Source: Xanthobacteraceae bacterium (lineage in GTDB: Bacteria > Pseudomonadota > Alphaproteobacteria > Rhizobiales > Xanthobacteraceae). Taken from it: a stretch of DNA of 54,221 bases. The notes under the pieces were generated by a model. That model had not been told where the DNA came from, did no database searches, and was given only the letters and a program-made list of their open reading frames with translations. The stretch spans positions 1 to 54,221 of the forward strand of contig JASHOX010000025.1 in the NCBI GenBank assembly GCA_030038415.1, given 5' to 3'. Shown one piece after another: positions 43,319 to 52,058 of this stretch; positions within the stretch are counted from its first letter, which is position 1; every line of letters begins with the position of its first letter. The position numbers and the translations under genes were made by a program.

Positions 43319-43507
43319 ATGTGGCAGCCTATCACCTCTGCGCCTTTCGACCGCGATCTCGAATTGGCGGTCATCGATTCCGGCGAGCCGCATGCTTTGG
43401 TGTTTCCCTGCCGTCGCGTCCTCAATGGCTGGGTCAACGCCGAAAGCAAAAGCAGAATTGAAGTGCAGCCGACGCACTGGCGGGAATGGAATGATAAAAA
43501 GGCCTAA
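43319..43507 (+). CDS. Small DUF551-like protein (62 aa), possibly leaderless
   Basis: A 62-residue protein starting MWQPITSAPFDRDLELAVID. The WxPI-x-(T/S)AP-x-D opening and the C-terminal PTHWREW match small DUF551-like proteins. The conserved start forces translation from ATG 43319, which coincides with the predicted start of the transcript, so it may be leaderless; no ribosome site is seen. It ends tail-to-tail with the 54-residue gene, sharing 4 bases. Function is unknown. Confidence 0.7.
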   Translation: MWQPITSAPFDRDLELAVIDSGEPHALVFPCRRVLNGWVNAESKSRIEVQPTHWREWNDKKA

Positions 43508-43668
43508 CCTCGGCGCCGCCGTTCTTGACCCGGTTTGTCGGGAGCGGTCAGTTTTGCCTCTTCCTCTTGCAACAGGCGCAGCAATGTCTGCCTTTTCGAT
43601 TCATCGGTTTCGTGCGCCAGCAATTTGCGATAATGCTCGACATTGAGACGGGCCACGGTCCGATCCAT
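43504..43668 (-). CDS. Small helical protein (54 aa)
   Basis: A 54-residue protein: MDRTVARLNVEHYRKLLAHE, followed by TDESKRQTLLRLLQEEEAKL and a basic tail. It is predicted to be almost wholly helical. ATG at 43668 has a GGAGAG ribosome site 6-11 bases upstream. I recall small proteins of this kind in related Rhizobiales, but no function. Its stop overlaps the stop of the convergent 62-residue gene by 4 bases. Confidence 0.68.
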   Translation of the reverse strand: MDRTVARLNVEHYRKLLAHETDESKRQTLLRLLQEEEAKLTAPDKPGQERRRRG

Positions 43669-43813
43669 GGCAGCTCTCCACTCGGATATTCGCCCCGGAT
43701 GAATTTAACCTCGATGCGAAGCCGGGAAAAGACCGTTTCCGGGGTGGATACGTGGGAGCGGGCCCGGCCTGTCGCCGACAATTTACCGCAATTGCCGAGT
43801 GTTGCCGGCATCA

Positions 43814-44845
43814 CTAGCTGCGATCCACGGCGGTAAGATCGGGAACCAAAGGAGGCGCCGCGTGCTGCAGCGCTTGCTGGAAAGTACCGCCGGCATTGCG
43901 GTCGCACGCCTTGAGTCGGACGAGCCGGACGCCTTGCTTGGCGAATTCGGCCATCAATGCGTCGGGTTCTCCGTCGCGCCCCGACTTGCCGATGCGGATT
44001 TTCTTCGCTTCGCGGCGCGCGAAGTCGAGGACCTGGTGCGGGACTTGCTCGTCGAACACGATGACGTCAGCCGCATGTAGCGCGCGAATTCCGCGCAGCG
44101 TCAGGGAGTCGGGATCGTTGCTGTCGGCTTCAAGCACTGTCACCGAGCCATGGTCGATGCCACCGCTTGCCCCATCGATGAAGCGATCGAAATCCTCCTG
44201 GCCGGGCTCCTCGTTGGCATTCGCCATGGCGTGAGCCGTGAACAGCTCCCAAAATCTGCGCCGCCCGGTGAAAGACAGTGCTGATGCCTGCACTGCGGCG
44301 CGCCAGGCTGCGGCGGCGACGGTCCAGCGCGCGAATCCTCTCGACAGCAGCGCTTCAAGCTTGCCGCGTATCGCCCGCGCGAAAACCGGCGCTGCGCCGT
44401 CGGTTGAAATGCCGATCACCAGCGGCGAGCGATTCACGATAGCGCCGAAGGAAAAATCGCAATAGGCCGTCTTATCGATGACGTTGACGGGAACACCGGC
44501 ATTTCGCGCGGCGGCGGCAAAGGCAGCCGCCTCGTCATCATCGCGACAGTCGCCGACGGCGAGCGCGGCACCCGGCAAATCCGCCGCAGTCCAGGCGCGG
44601 CGATGTAATATGACATTGCCGACAGGACGATCGGCTGCGAGCTGCAATAGCTCGCTGCAGGGATCGACGGCATAAACGTCGACGCGTGCGCCTGTCACCG
44701 ACAGCAGCTCGGCCTTCCACGCCGCCGCCGGGCTGCCGCCGGCGATCACCGCGCGCTTACCCTCGAGCGCAAAGAACAGCGGTAGCCGCGCCAGCGCGCC
44801 CAACCGTTCCGGCCTGCTTTGCGTCCCGGTGCACTCGCCGCTCAT
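43814..44845 (-). CDS. cysG: Truncated siroheme synthase CysG (dehydrogenase/ferrochelatase part)
   Basis: A 343-residue protein. Residues ~18-220 match the precorrin-2 dehydrogenase/sirohydrochlorin ferrochelatase half of CysG: RLPLFFALEGKRAVIAGGSP (residues ~20-39), VNVIDKTAYCDFSFGAIVNR and VIGISTDGAAPVFARAIRGK. The C-terminal ~100 residues start like the uroporphyrinogen methylase (SLTLRGIRALHAADVIVFDE) but end after KQGVRLVRLKA, lacking most of the SAM-binding domain. Methylation therefore needs another enzyme. The start overlaps the cysI stop (ATGA), so it supplies siroheme to sulfite reductase. Confidence 0.87.
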   Translation of the reverse strand: MSGECTGTQSRPERLGALARLPLFFALEGKRAVIAGGSPAAAWKAELLSVTGARVDVYAVDPCSELLQLAADRPVGNVILHRRAWTAADLPGAALAVGDCRDDDEAAAFAAAARNAGVPVNVIDKTAYCDFSFGAIVNRSPLVIGISTDGAAPVFARAIRGKLEALLSRGFARWTVAAAAWRAAVQASALSFTGRRRFWELFTAHAMANANEEPGQEDFDRFIDGASGGIDHGSVTVLEADSNDPDSLTLRGIRALHAADVIVFDEQVPHQVLDFARREAKKIRIGKSGRDGEPDALMAEFAKQGVRLVRLKACDRNAGGTFQQALQHAAPPLVPDLTAVDRS

Positions 44846-46563
44846 GCTGCGCGCCGCGATCCGCTATTAGCATGAAAGTCGCGGCCATTGCGGCTCGCCG
44901 CCACGAAACCGGCGCGAATGACGAACGCGCCAAACCGTTCTCCCGCCTGCCGCTCGGCCGCGTAGGCCGCGAACAGCGGATCGAGCGCGGCAACGATGCC
45001 GGCGTGGTCGAGGTCTTCGCGATAAAGCTTGTTGAGCCGCGAGCCATCGAAGGCGCCGCCCAGATAGAGATTGTAACGGCCGGGGCCTTTGCCGACCAAG
45101 CCGATTTCGGCGAGATAGGGCCGGGCGCAGCCGTTCGGGCATCCGGTCATGCGAATGACGATATCGTCGGCGGAAAGACCATGCGCCGCCAGCTTGCCGT
45201 CGAGCGCCATTAAAAGCTCGGGCAGATAGCGCTCGCTCTCGGCCAGCGCGAGACCGCAGGTTGGCAGCGCCACGCAAGCCATGGCGTTGCGGCGGAGCCC
45301 CGACCACGGCGCCAGCAGCCGCGCCTCGCGCGCTATGGTCTCGATCTGGGTTTGTTTTTCCGTCGGCACATTGGCGACGATCAGATTCTGGTTCGGGGTA
45401 AGGCGGAACTCGCCGTCATGGATTTCCGCAATGCGGCGCAGTGCCGAGAGTTGTGGCGCGCCGCTCTGGTCGAGGAGCCGTCCGTTCTGCACGAACAGAG
45501 TGAGATGCGCTTTGCCGCCGCCCGCCTCGCTCCAGCCGTAGCGGTCGCCGGTGGAGGTAAAGCAAAACGGCCGGGGCGCCGCCAGCTTTGCCTTGGCGCG
45601 CCGCTCGACCTCAGCGCGGAATGCATCGAGGCCGCGATCCTCGATGGTGTATTTGAGCCGTGCGTGCTTGCGGTTCTTGCGATCGCCCCAGTCGCGTTGC
45701 GTGGTGACCACCGCTTCCGCGATCGCCACGGCATCCTTCGTCTCGCAATAACCCAAAAGCTCGGCGGTGCGCGGATAAGTTTCCGGCTCGCCATGCGTCA
45801 TGCCCATGCCGCCGCCGACGGTGACATTCCAGCCCCCGATCTCTCCGGCGGCGTCGACGATGGCGATGAAGCCGAGATCGTGAGCAAAAACGTCGACGTC
45901 GTTTGACGGCGGCACTGCGACGACGATTTTGAATTTGCGCGGCAGGTAAGTCTTGCCGTAGATCGGCTCGACTACCTCGTCCTCGCCCCCGGCGATCCTT
46001 TCGCCGTCGAGCCAGATTTCGCGGTAGGCCGGCGTCCGCGGCAACAGCTGTTCGGAAATGGCCCGCGCCAGCGCCAAGGCGCCGGCATGCGCGCGCGACT
46101 GCTCCGGAGTAACGCCGCACATGACGTTGCGATTGACATCGCCGCAGGCGGCAATGGAATTGAGCACCGCGACGTCGATCGCCCGCAGCGTCGATTTCAG
46201 ATTCGATTTGATCACGCCGTGCAATTGCACGGTCTGCCGGGTGGTCAGCCGCATGGTGCCGTTGCCGTAATCGCGTGCCACCCGATCGAGCGCCAGCCAT
46301 TGCTGCTGCGAAACCACGCCGCCGGGGATGCGGACGCGGATCATGAAGGCGAAAGCCTTCTCCATCTTCTTGCGCGTGCGCTCGGGCCGCAGGTCGCGGT
46401 CGTCCTGCAGATACATGCCGTGGAATTTGACCAGCTGCTGGTCGTCCTCGGCGATGGCCCCGGTGATCTCTTCGGTAAGGCCCTGCGCCAGCGTCCCTCG
46501 CAGATAGTCGCTTGCTTCTTTGATGCGCTCGTTGCGCGAAACGTCGTCGTCCATGATTTTCAA
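44842..46563 (-). CDS. cysI: Sulfite reductase hemoprotein beta subunit
   Basis: A 573-residue siroheme/[4Fe-4S] enzyme reducing sulfite to sulfide, similar in length to E. coli CysI. N-terminal YLQDDRDLRPERTRKKMEKA (residues ~51-70), RLTTRQTVQLHGVIKSNLKS (~102-121), CGDVNRNVMCG, and the cluster/siroheme Cys of ALPTCGLALAESER (~433) and MTGCPNGCARPYLAE (~475-489) are intact. The electron donor is the flavoprotein encoded 26 bases upstream. It could reduce nitrite too, but the cysJ partner supports sulfite. Confidence 0.93.
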   Translation of the reverse strand: MKIMDDDVSRNERIKEASDYLRGTLAQGLTEEITGAIAEDDQQLVKFHGMYLQDDRDLRPERTRKKMEKAFAFMIRVRIPGGVVSQQQWLALDRVARDYGNGTMRLTTRQTVQLHGVIKSNLKSTLRAIDVAVLNSIAACGDVNRNVMCGVTPEQSRAHAGALALARAISEQLLPRTPAYREIWLDGERIAGGEDEVVEPIYGKTYLPRKFKIVVAVPPSNDVDVFAHDLGFIAIVDAAGEIGGWNVTVGGGMGMTHGEPETYPRTAELLGYCETKDAVAIAEAVVTTQRDWGDRKNRKHARLKYTIEDRGLDAFRAEVERRAKAKLAAPRPFCFTSTGDRYGWSEAGGGKAHLTLFVQNGRLLDQSGAPQLSALRRIAEIHDGEFRLTPNQNLIVANVPTEKQTQIETIAREARLLAPWSGLRRNAMACVALPTCGLALAESERYLPELLMALDGKLAAHGLSADDIVIRMTGCPNGCARPYLAEIGLVGKGPGRYNLYLGGAFDGSRLNKLYREDLDHAGIVAALDPLFAAYAAERQAGERFGAFVIRAGFVAASRNGRDFHANSGSRRAA

Positions 46564-46589
46564 GTCCGATCAGGAATCGGCAGAGCCGA

Positions 46590-48338
46590 TCAGTACACGT
46601 CCTGCAGGTAGCGCTTCTCGCGGTCCAGCCCCGCAATCGCGGCATCGGCCGCTTCCGGCGACAGGGCTTTCACGTCGGCATAGGCGCGCGTCAAAGTCGC
46701 CCGCACGTCCTTCGCCATCGCCTTGGCGTCGCCGCAGACATAGAAGTGCGCACCATTATCGAGCCAATCGATCAACTCGCGGCGGCGATCCCACATCTTG
46801 TGCTGCACATAGGTTTTCTCGGGCCGGTCGCGCGAAAACGCGATGTCCATGCGGGCGAGCGAGCCGTCTTGCAACGCGTCCTGCCATTCAAGCTGATAGA
46901 GAAAATCATGGGTGAAGCGGCGGTCGCCGAAGAACAGCCAATTTTTGCCCTTGGCTCCAGTCGCGCGGCGTTCCTGGACGAAGGCGCGGAACGGCGCGAC
47001 GCCGGTGCCGGGACCGACCATGATGATGTCGCGGCCGGGATCCGGCAGCGCAAAGTGGCGGTTGGGCCGCAGCTTCACGCGCACCCGGTCGCCGCGTTTG
47101 AGCCGTTCGGCGACGTAATTGGAGGCGACGCCTTTGCGCGGCTGGTCATGGGCGATGTAGCGCACCGGCGAAACGAGAAGATGCGCCTCGTCGGCGAATT
47201 CGCGGCGCGACGACGCGATGGAATAAGCGCGCGGGCTGAGCGGCCGCGTCAGCATGCGCAATTGCTCGGCGGCGAGCGCGGTCGGAAAGCTTGCGAGCAG
47301 ATCGATGAGCTGCCGACCGGCGGCCCAATCACGCGCTTGCCCGTCCGCGATGAGTGCCTTGACGCGCTCATGTCCGGTGATCGCCGCATAGGATTCCAGC
47401 GTCTTGACGGAAAGCGTCGCCACATCACGTGCGGCGATCAGCTCGCCGCGCAGTGCGTCATCTTTCGTCGAATGCGCCAGTGCCAGCAGCGCATCGACAT
47501 AGGCCGGGTCGTTCTCGGGATAGAGATCGAGCGAATCGCCGGGTTCATAGGCCGGCGCCGCGCCCTCGAATGCGAGCGCCAGGTGAATCGTCTCCTTGTC
47601 CGAGCGCGACGAATTCAGGTTCAAATGCTCGACGATCTCGGCCTCGACGATGCCGGGATTGGCTTTGGCCGCGGCGTTGCCGGCGAAATCGACTTCGATC
47701 ACGCGGCTGCGGCTGGTGTCCGGCGGCGTCAACGTCTTTAGCGTGGCAGCGATCCAATTGCCGGCCGGTTCGGCAAAATCGAGATCGCAATCGACGCGAT
47801 CGACCACGCGTTTGGCGCCAAGCTCGGCGAGCCGTTCGTCGATGCGTTTGCCGACCGCGCAGAACTCCGCATAGGCGGTATCGCCAAGCGCCAGGACGCC
47901 GTATTCGACGCCGTCGAGGCTCGGTGCTCCGTCCCGCATCAATTCGGCATAAACCCGCGCCGCCCGCCCGGGCGGTTCGCCCTCGCCCCAGGTGGCGGCG
48001 ATAACAACGAGCCGCGACGCCCCCTTGAGCGCCGACAGATCGAGCTCGGCCATGTCGATCAGCGTCGGCTTAAAGCCGAGCTTGCGCGATTGCCGCGCCA
48101 TATCGGCGGCGAGCTTCTCGGAATTTCCGGATTCGCTGGCGAAGACGATGGTAAGAGGTTCCGCAGCGGATCCGGTCGAAGGTCGCGGCGCGGCCGCGGC
48201 CTGCTCGACACCGGCGAGGAAACCGGCCAGCCACGCCCGTTGCACCGCGGTCGCCGGACCGACCACCCGGTTGAGCAGCTCGACGTCCTCTTCCGAGAAC
48301 GGCGCGGTATTGGGGATGGTGGCAACCGCACGCGACAT
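46590..48338 (-). CDS. cysJ: Sulfite reductase flavoprotein alpha subunit
   Basis: A 582-residue diflavin reductase. The FMN flavodoxin domain has TIVFASESGNSEKLAADMA (residues ~63-81), AATWGEGEPPGRAA and LALGDTAYAEFCAVG. The FAD domain has RPLSPRAYSIASS (~365-377) and GVASNYVAERL; the NADPH domain has IIMVGPGTGVAPFRAFVQER (~436-455) and YVCGDAKAMAKDV, with the C-terminal aromatic KRYLQDVY. It passes electrons from NADPH to CysI. It is the first gene of the operon; a 9-base inverted repeat lies 82 bases upstream. Confidence 0.93.
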   Translation of the reverse strand: MSRAVATIPNTAPFSEEDVELLNRVVGPATAVQRAWLAGFLAGVEQAAAAPRPSTGSAAEPLTIVFASESGNSEKLAADMARQSRKLGFKPTLIDMAELDLSALKGASRLVVIAATWGEGEPPGRAARVYAELMRDGAPSLDGVEYGVLALGDTAYAEFCAVGKRIDERLAELGAKRVVDRVDCDLDFAEPAGNWIAATLKTLTPPDTSRSRVIEVDFAGNAAAKANPGIVEAEIVEHLNLNSSRSDKETIHLALAFEGAAPAYEPGDSLDLYPENDPAYVDALLALAHSTKDDALRGELIAARDVATLSVKTLESYAAITGHERVKALIADGQARDWAAGRQLIDLLASFPTALAAEQLRMLTRPLSPRAYSIASSRREFADEAHLLVSPVRYIAHDQPRKGVASNYVAERLKRGDRVRVKLRPNRHFALPDPGRDIIMVGPGTGVAPFRAFVQERRATGAKGKNWLFFGDRRFTHDFLYQLEWQDALQDGSLARMDIAFSRDRPEKTYVQHKMWDRRRELIDWLDNGAHFYVCGDAKAMAKDVRATLTRAYADVKALSPEAADAAIAGLDREKRYLQDVY

Positions 48339-48419
48339 GCAAGGCTCCTCGAACCTCGGCAGGAGCCATTAAATAGAAGCTTATTCTCCATGGTCGCAAG
48401 AAGTGCCGAAAAATAAGAA

Positions 48420-48461
48420 GGAAATTATGCTGAAGGCGCTAAATACGATGGGATAATTTCC
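48420..48461 (-). promoter_or_regulatory. Inverted repeat upstream of cysJ, possible operator
   Basis: GGAAATTAT (48420-48428) and its exact complement ATAATTTCC (48453-48461) are separated by 24 bases, so the arms are about three helical turns apart. It is 82 bases upstream of cysJ in an AT-rich stretch. A dimeric regulator such as a LysR-type Cys protein could bind here. Confidence 0.45.
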
Positions 48462-48549
48462 ATTCTTTGACGTTCCGCAGGGTAGGCGCTTTACTCGCGC
48501 GAGACCGCACGCGGCGATTTGGCCGCTGTGTCGAACAAGTCGATGCAAA

Positions 48550-48765
48550 TTAACCAGGGATGCGCGCAAGGATTTCAGGTTTGGCCACCGACCATGTCGA
48601 ACTCGCTCCGGGGATCGCAATGGCCGCGGCTGCGGCAGCAGCCGGCGCGCTGCGACCGGGTTGAGCGCTCTCGCCGACGATCAGGACCACGACTGCCATC
48701 ATCGCCGCGACCATGACGATCTTCAGATGCGTTCCCCGGTCCAGGCTATAGAGCGACGAATTCAT
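48550..48765 (-). CDS. Small single-helix membrane protein (71 aa)
   Basis: A 71-residue protein: MNSSLYSLDRGTHLKIVMVA followed by a membrane helix (residues ~15-32, ending VVVLIVG) and an Ala/Pro-rich tail (APAAAAAAAIAIP). The YSLDRGTHLKI start is, as I recall, common to small Rhizobiales membrane proteins of unknown role. ATG at 48765 is chosen because longer in-frame sequence is not protein-like. It lies upstream of, and divergent from, the DASS carrier, so the palindrome at 48872 could serve it (107 bases away). Confidence 0.65.
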   Translation of the reverse strand: MNSSLYSLDRGTHLKIVMVAAMMAVVVLIVGESAQPGRSAPAAAAAAAIAIPGASSTWSVAKPEILARIPG

Positions 48766-48871
48766 GACACGCCCGTCTGATGTGATGGCGTCTTTCTGAC
48801 CTCGACGGCGGCAAAAGAAAATTCCGGATTTTCGCCTAAGGGTGAGCCCGTAGGCTGCCATTGCCGGCCTC

Positions 48872-48885
48872 TTGACGTGGATCAA
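48872..48885 (+). promoter_or_regulatory. FNR/FixK-type site before the DASS carrier
   Basis: TTGACGTGGATCAA, one base off a perfect palindrome. The predicted class II start is near 48920, 24 bases before the ATG at 48944. Confidence 0.72.
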
Positions 48886-48943
48886 GACATCTCCGCGCGT
48901 TCTCATCGAAGCTACAAGTGCGTCGGCATTGGGAGGTTGCGCC

Positions 48944-50449
48944 ATGGCTGTCGCTGAGAGAGGACCGTCGACTACTGCGAGCGCCGGTTCCGGCCTAGCG
49001 TTTAAGCATTGGGGTTTGCTCGCTGCCGTCGCGGTGCTGATCGCCATCATGGTGTCGCCGACGCCGGCCGGCCTGCCGCTTGCCGGTCAGCGAATGCTCG
49101 CGATTTTCGGCTTCGCCGTCGTGGTCTGGATCACCGAGGCGCTGGACTATGCCATCAGCGCCGTCGTCATTGCCGCGCTGATGGCCATGTCTCTTGGTTT
49201 GTCGCCGAACGTAACGAACCCGAAAGCGCTGTATGGGACCGCCCAGGGCCTGACCATGGCGATGAGCGGATTCGGCAATACCGCGCTTACACTCGTTGCC
49301 GCCGCGCTGTTCCTTGCCGCAGCGATGACGATCACCGGTCTCGATCGGCGCATCGCGTTGGTCGTGCTGCGGCGTGTCGGCGCCCGCACCAACCGAATCG
49401 TCATGGGCAGCATCATCGTCTCGATTGTCTTGGCGTTCCTGGTACCGAGCGCGACCGCGCGCGCGGCCGCCGTGATTCCGATCATGATGGGCGTCATTCT
49501 CGCTTTCGGCGTGGAGAGGAAAAGCCGCTTCGCCGGAATGATGATGATCACGACCGTTCAGGCGGTGAGTATCTGGAATGTCGGTATCAAGACCGCTGCG
49601 GCGCAAAACATGATCGCCATCGGTTTCATTCAGTCGATCCTGCATCAGGACGTTACCTGGCTGGACTGGCTAATCGCCGCCGCGCCGTTTTCCATCCTGA
49701 TGTCGGTCGGACTCTATTACATCATGATGTTCATGATGCCGCCGGAAGCCAGCGAGATGCCCGGCGGCCAAGCCGCCGTTGACAAGGCGCTGGTCGAGCT
49801 CGGCCCGATGGCGCCGAAGGAAAAACGTCTGCTTGCCGTTTCCCTCGTTCTGTTGTGCTTCTGGGCAACGGAAGGAATTCTGCATCCATTCGACTCGTCG
49901 ACCACGACGACGGTCGCCGTCGCGCTGTTGTTCCTGCCCTATGTCGGCGTGATGGACTGGAAAAAGGCGAACACGCTTATTCCCTGGGGCACGATCGTTC
50001 TGTTCGGCGTCGGCATCAGTCTGGGCACGGCGTTGTTGCAGACGCATGCCGCGCAATGGCTCGCCGGCCTGATCGTCGATTGGTTCGGGCTCGATCAGCT
50101 CGCCGGTATCGCGGTGTTGGCGATAATGGCAATGTTCCTTGTCGTCATTCACCTTGGCTTCGCCAGCGCCACCGCGCTTGCCGCGACCATGATCCCGATC
50201 ATCATTGCCATCATCCAAAAGGTGCAGACGCCTGGCATCAGCGTGCTGGGCATGACCGTCTTGCTGCAATTCGTCGTCAGCTTCGGATTCATCCTGCCGG
50301 TAAATTCACCACAAGGCATGCTGGCCTATGGCACCGAGACTTTTCTCGCGCGCGACTTCGTGCGCACCGGCATTGCCATTACCGTGCTCGCCTATGTGCT
50401 CACGCTCATCTTCGGCGTCACCTATTGGCACTGGCTTGGCTATGTGTGA
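48944..50449 (+). CDS. DASS/SLC13-family anion:sodium symporter
   Basis: A 501-residue membrane carrier with about eleven helices. FAVVVWITEALDYAISAVVI (residues ~55-74), an SNT-like region VPSATARAAAVIPIM (~167-181) and the C-terminal repeat GFILPVNSPQGMLAYGTE (~446-463) match the divalent anion:Na+ symporter family (dicarboxylates, sulfate and similar). ATG at 48944 has a GGGAGG ribosome site; the frame runs up to 48872 through the regulatory site. The substrate is uncertain; a C4-dicarboxylate or small organic acid is plausible. Low-oxygen control is suggested by the site at 48872. Confidence 0.86.
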   Translation: MAVAERGPSTTASAGSGLAFKHWGLLAAVAVLIAIMVSPTPAGLPLAGQRMLAIFGFAVVVWITEALDYAISAVVIAALMAMSLGLSPNVTNPKALYGTAQGLTMAMSGFGNTALTLVAAALFLAAAMTITGLDRRIALVVLRRVGARTNRIVMGSIIVSIVLAFLVPSATARAAAVIPIMMGVILAFGVERKSRFAGMMMITTVQAVSIWNVGIKTAAAQNMIAIGFIQSILHQDVTWLDWLIAAAPFSILMSVGLYYIMMFMMPPEASEMPGGQAAVDKALVELGPMAPKEKRLLAVSLVLLCFWATEGILHPFDSSTTTTVAVALLFLPYVGVMDWKKANTLIPWGTIVLFGVGISLGTALLQTHAAQWLAGLIVDWFGLDQLAGIAVLAIMAMFLVVIHLGFASATALAATMIPIIIAIIQKVQTPGISVLGMTVLLQFVVSFGFILPVNSPQGMLAYGTETFLARDFVRTGIAITVLAYVLTLIFGVTYWHWLGYV

Positions 50450-50528
50450 CGGCATCGGGTCGTTGCTGGTGATGAACCGTGAAAATACCTCTTGGAATTG
50501 CCGGCAACGCGGGCGATAACACGCAAGC

Positions 50529-51170
50529 ATGCCGACCATTCGTCTTCATCGCGGCGATCTGCCGGATATCTCGCGCTACTTGACTGCCGGCTCGCGCGCG
50601 GTCGCGATCGATACCGAAACCATGGGGCTCGATCTCGACCGCGACCGGTTGTGCGTGGTGCAGCTGTCGCCCGGGGACGGCTCCGCCGACGTGGTGCAGA
50701 TTCCGCCGCACGCCAAAGACACGCCGAACGCCGCGCCCAATCTGATGCGACTTCTTGCCGACAAAAATCTGCTGAAGATTTTCCATTTCGCGCGGTTCGA
50801 CCTCGGCATGCTGTGCAAGACCTTTGGCGTGATGCCGGAGCCAGTCTACTGCACCAAGATCGCGTCGCGGCTGACCCGCACTTATACCGACAAGCACGGC
50901 CTTAAGGATCTGGTGCGCGAAGTGCTGGGGCAGGACCTTTCCAAGCAGCAGCAATCCTCGGACTGGGGCGCTCCCGAGCTCACCGAAGCGCAGGTGGCTT
51001 ACGCCGCGGCCGACGTCACCTACCTCCATGCGCTCAGAGACAGGCTCGACAGCATGCTGGCCCGCGAGGGCCGCGAAAAGCTAGCCGCCGGTTGTTTCGG
51101 CTTCCTGCCAGATCGGGTGCGGCTCGACCTGGCGGGCTTTGCCGCCGACGATATTTTCGCGCATTCGTAA
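50529..51170 (+). CDS. rnd: Ribonuclease D family 3'-5' exonuclease (short form)
   Basis: A 213-residue DEDDy exonuclease. Motif I is AVAIDTETMGLDLDRDRL (residues ~24-41), motif II LLKIFHFARFDLGMLCKTFG (~81-100), and motif III VAYAAADVTYLHALRDRL (~157-174) with the Tyr and Asp. It lacks the HRDC domain of E. coli RNase D, as usual for the short alphaproteobacterial form. The role is tRNA 3' maturation or turnover. It precedes the lpt genes, a common order in Rhizobiales. Confidence 0.9.
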   Translation: MPTIRLHRGDLPDISRYLTAGSRAVAIDTETMGLDLDRDRLCVVQLSPGDGSADVVQIPPHAKDTPNAAPNLMRLLADKNLLKIFHFARFDLGMLCKTFGVMPEPVYCTKIASRLTRTYTDKHGLKDLVREVLGQDLSKQQQSSDWGAPELTEAQVAYAAADVTYLHALRDRLDSMLAREGREKLAAGCFGFLPDRVRLDLAGFAADDIFAHS

Positions 51171-51344
51171 GCCGGGCGGGGCCGTTAACCCTCGGCTCCG
51201 TGGCTCAGCCCCGCGGCTCGGCCCCCGTGGCTTGGCTCGGTCCTGGCCACATTCGCGGCAATTTTGCCGACGATTTTCGCGAGACAAAGCCGCTCAAACC
51301 GTGGTCTAAGGTCGGATTCGGGCGACGCGCAAAGGGATACCTGT

Positions 51345-52058
51345 TTGGCCATTGTCTATCCCGAGAACGCGGCGAACGGATTTGCAGCCGGTTCGCGCGG
51401 CGATTTCGAACGGACCTACCGGGCGGCGCTGCGGCACAGCCGGCGGGTGCGGTTGCTGCGCATCGGTGTGCCGATCGGCATAGCGGCGCTTCTGCTGACG
51501 GTCGCGGTCATCGACTATATGCCGCCGATTGGCGGCTTTCGGTTGCCGGGTGATCTCGGCAAACTTGTGATCCACGGCACCAGGATCACCATGGAGGAGC
51601 CGCGGCTCACCGGGTTCACCCTGGATTCCCGCGCCTATGAATTTTCCGCGGAAGCCGCAGCGCAAGACATTACCAGGCCCAATCTTGTCGAGCTCGACAA
51701 ACTCCACGCCAAGATGGAAATGCAGGACAAGAGCAGCGTGGAAATGACGGCGGCTTCCGGCATCTATGATGTGAAGGCGGAAATATTGACGCTTAAGGAC
51801 GACATTCACCTCGTGTCGTCGACCGGCTACGAGGGCCGGCTTAGCGAAGCGGTCATCGACGTGCGCAAAGGCAACGTGATCTCCGACAAGCCGGTCTCGG
51901 TGAAAATGCTCAACGGCTTTCTCGATGCGCAGCGGCTCGATATCGGCGACAACGGCAGCGTGGTCCGCTTCACCGGCGTGGCGATGACGCTGCAGCCGGG
52001 CAAGGAAGCCGGCGGCGCAGCCACCGCAATCGGCAACCCGGCCCAGAGCAATCAATGA
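51345..52058 (+). CDS. lptC: Lipopolysaccharide export protein LptC
   Basis: A 237-residue protein with one N-terminal helix (residues ~36-58, VRLLRIGVPIGIAALLLTVA) and a periplasmic OstA-like beta-jellyroll (EEPRLTGFTLDSRAYEFSAE, ~84-103; VEMTAASGIYDVKAEILTLK). LptC joins the LptBFG ABC transporter to LptA in the LPS bridge. No ATG precedes the conserved part; TTG at 51345 with AAGGGA 7-12 bases upstream is the best start. An ATG at 51264 would add 27 residues of no recognisable type. Its stop overlaps the lptA start. Confidence 0.88.
   Translation: MAIVYPENAANGFAAGSRGDFERTYRAALRHSRRVRLLRIGVPIGIAALLLTVAVIDYMPPIGGFRLPGDLGKLVIHGTRITMEEPRLTGFTLDSRAYEFSAEAAAQDITRPNLVELDKLHAKMEMQDKSSVEMTAASGIYDVKAEILTLKDDIHLVSSTGYEGRLSEAVIDVRKGNVISDKPVSVKMLNGFLDAQRLDIGDNGSVVRFTGVAMTLQPGKEAGGAATAIGNPAQSNQ

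Noticed and set aside
43548..43907. Minus-strand open frame of 119 codons near the small genes
   Set aside because: Cys/Arg-rich composition without family features; the 54-residue frame there has a better ribosome site and protein-like sequence.
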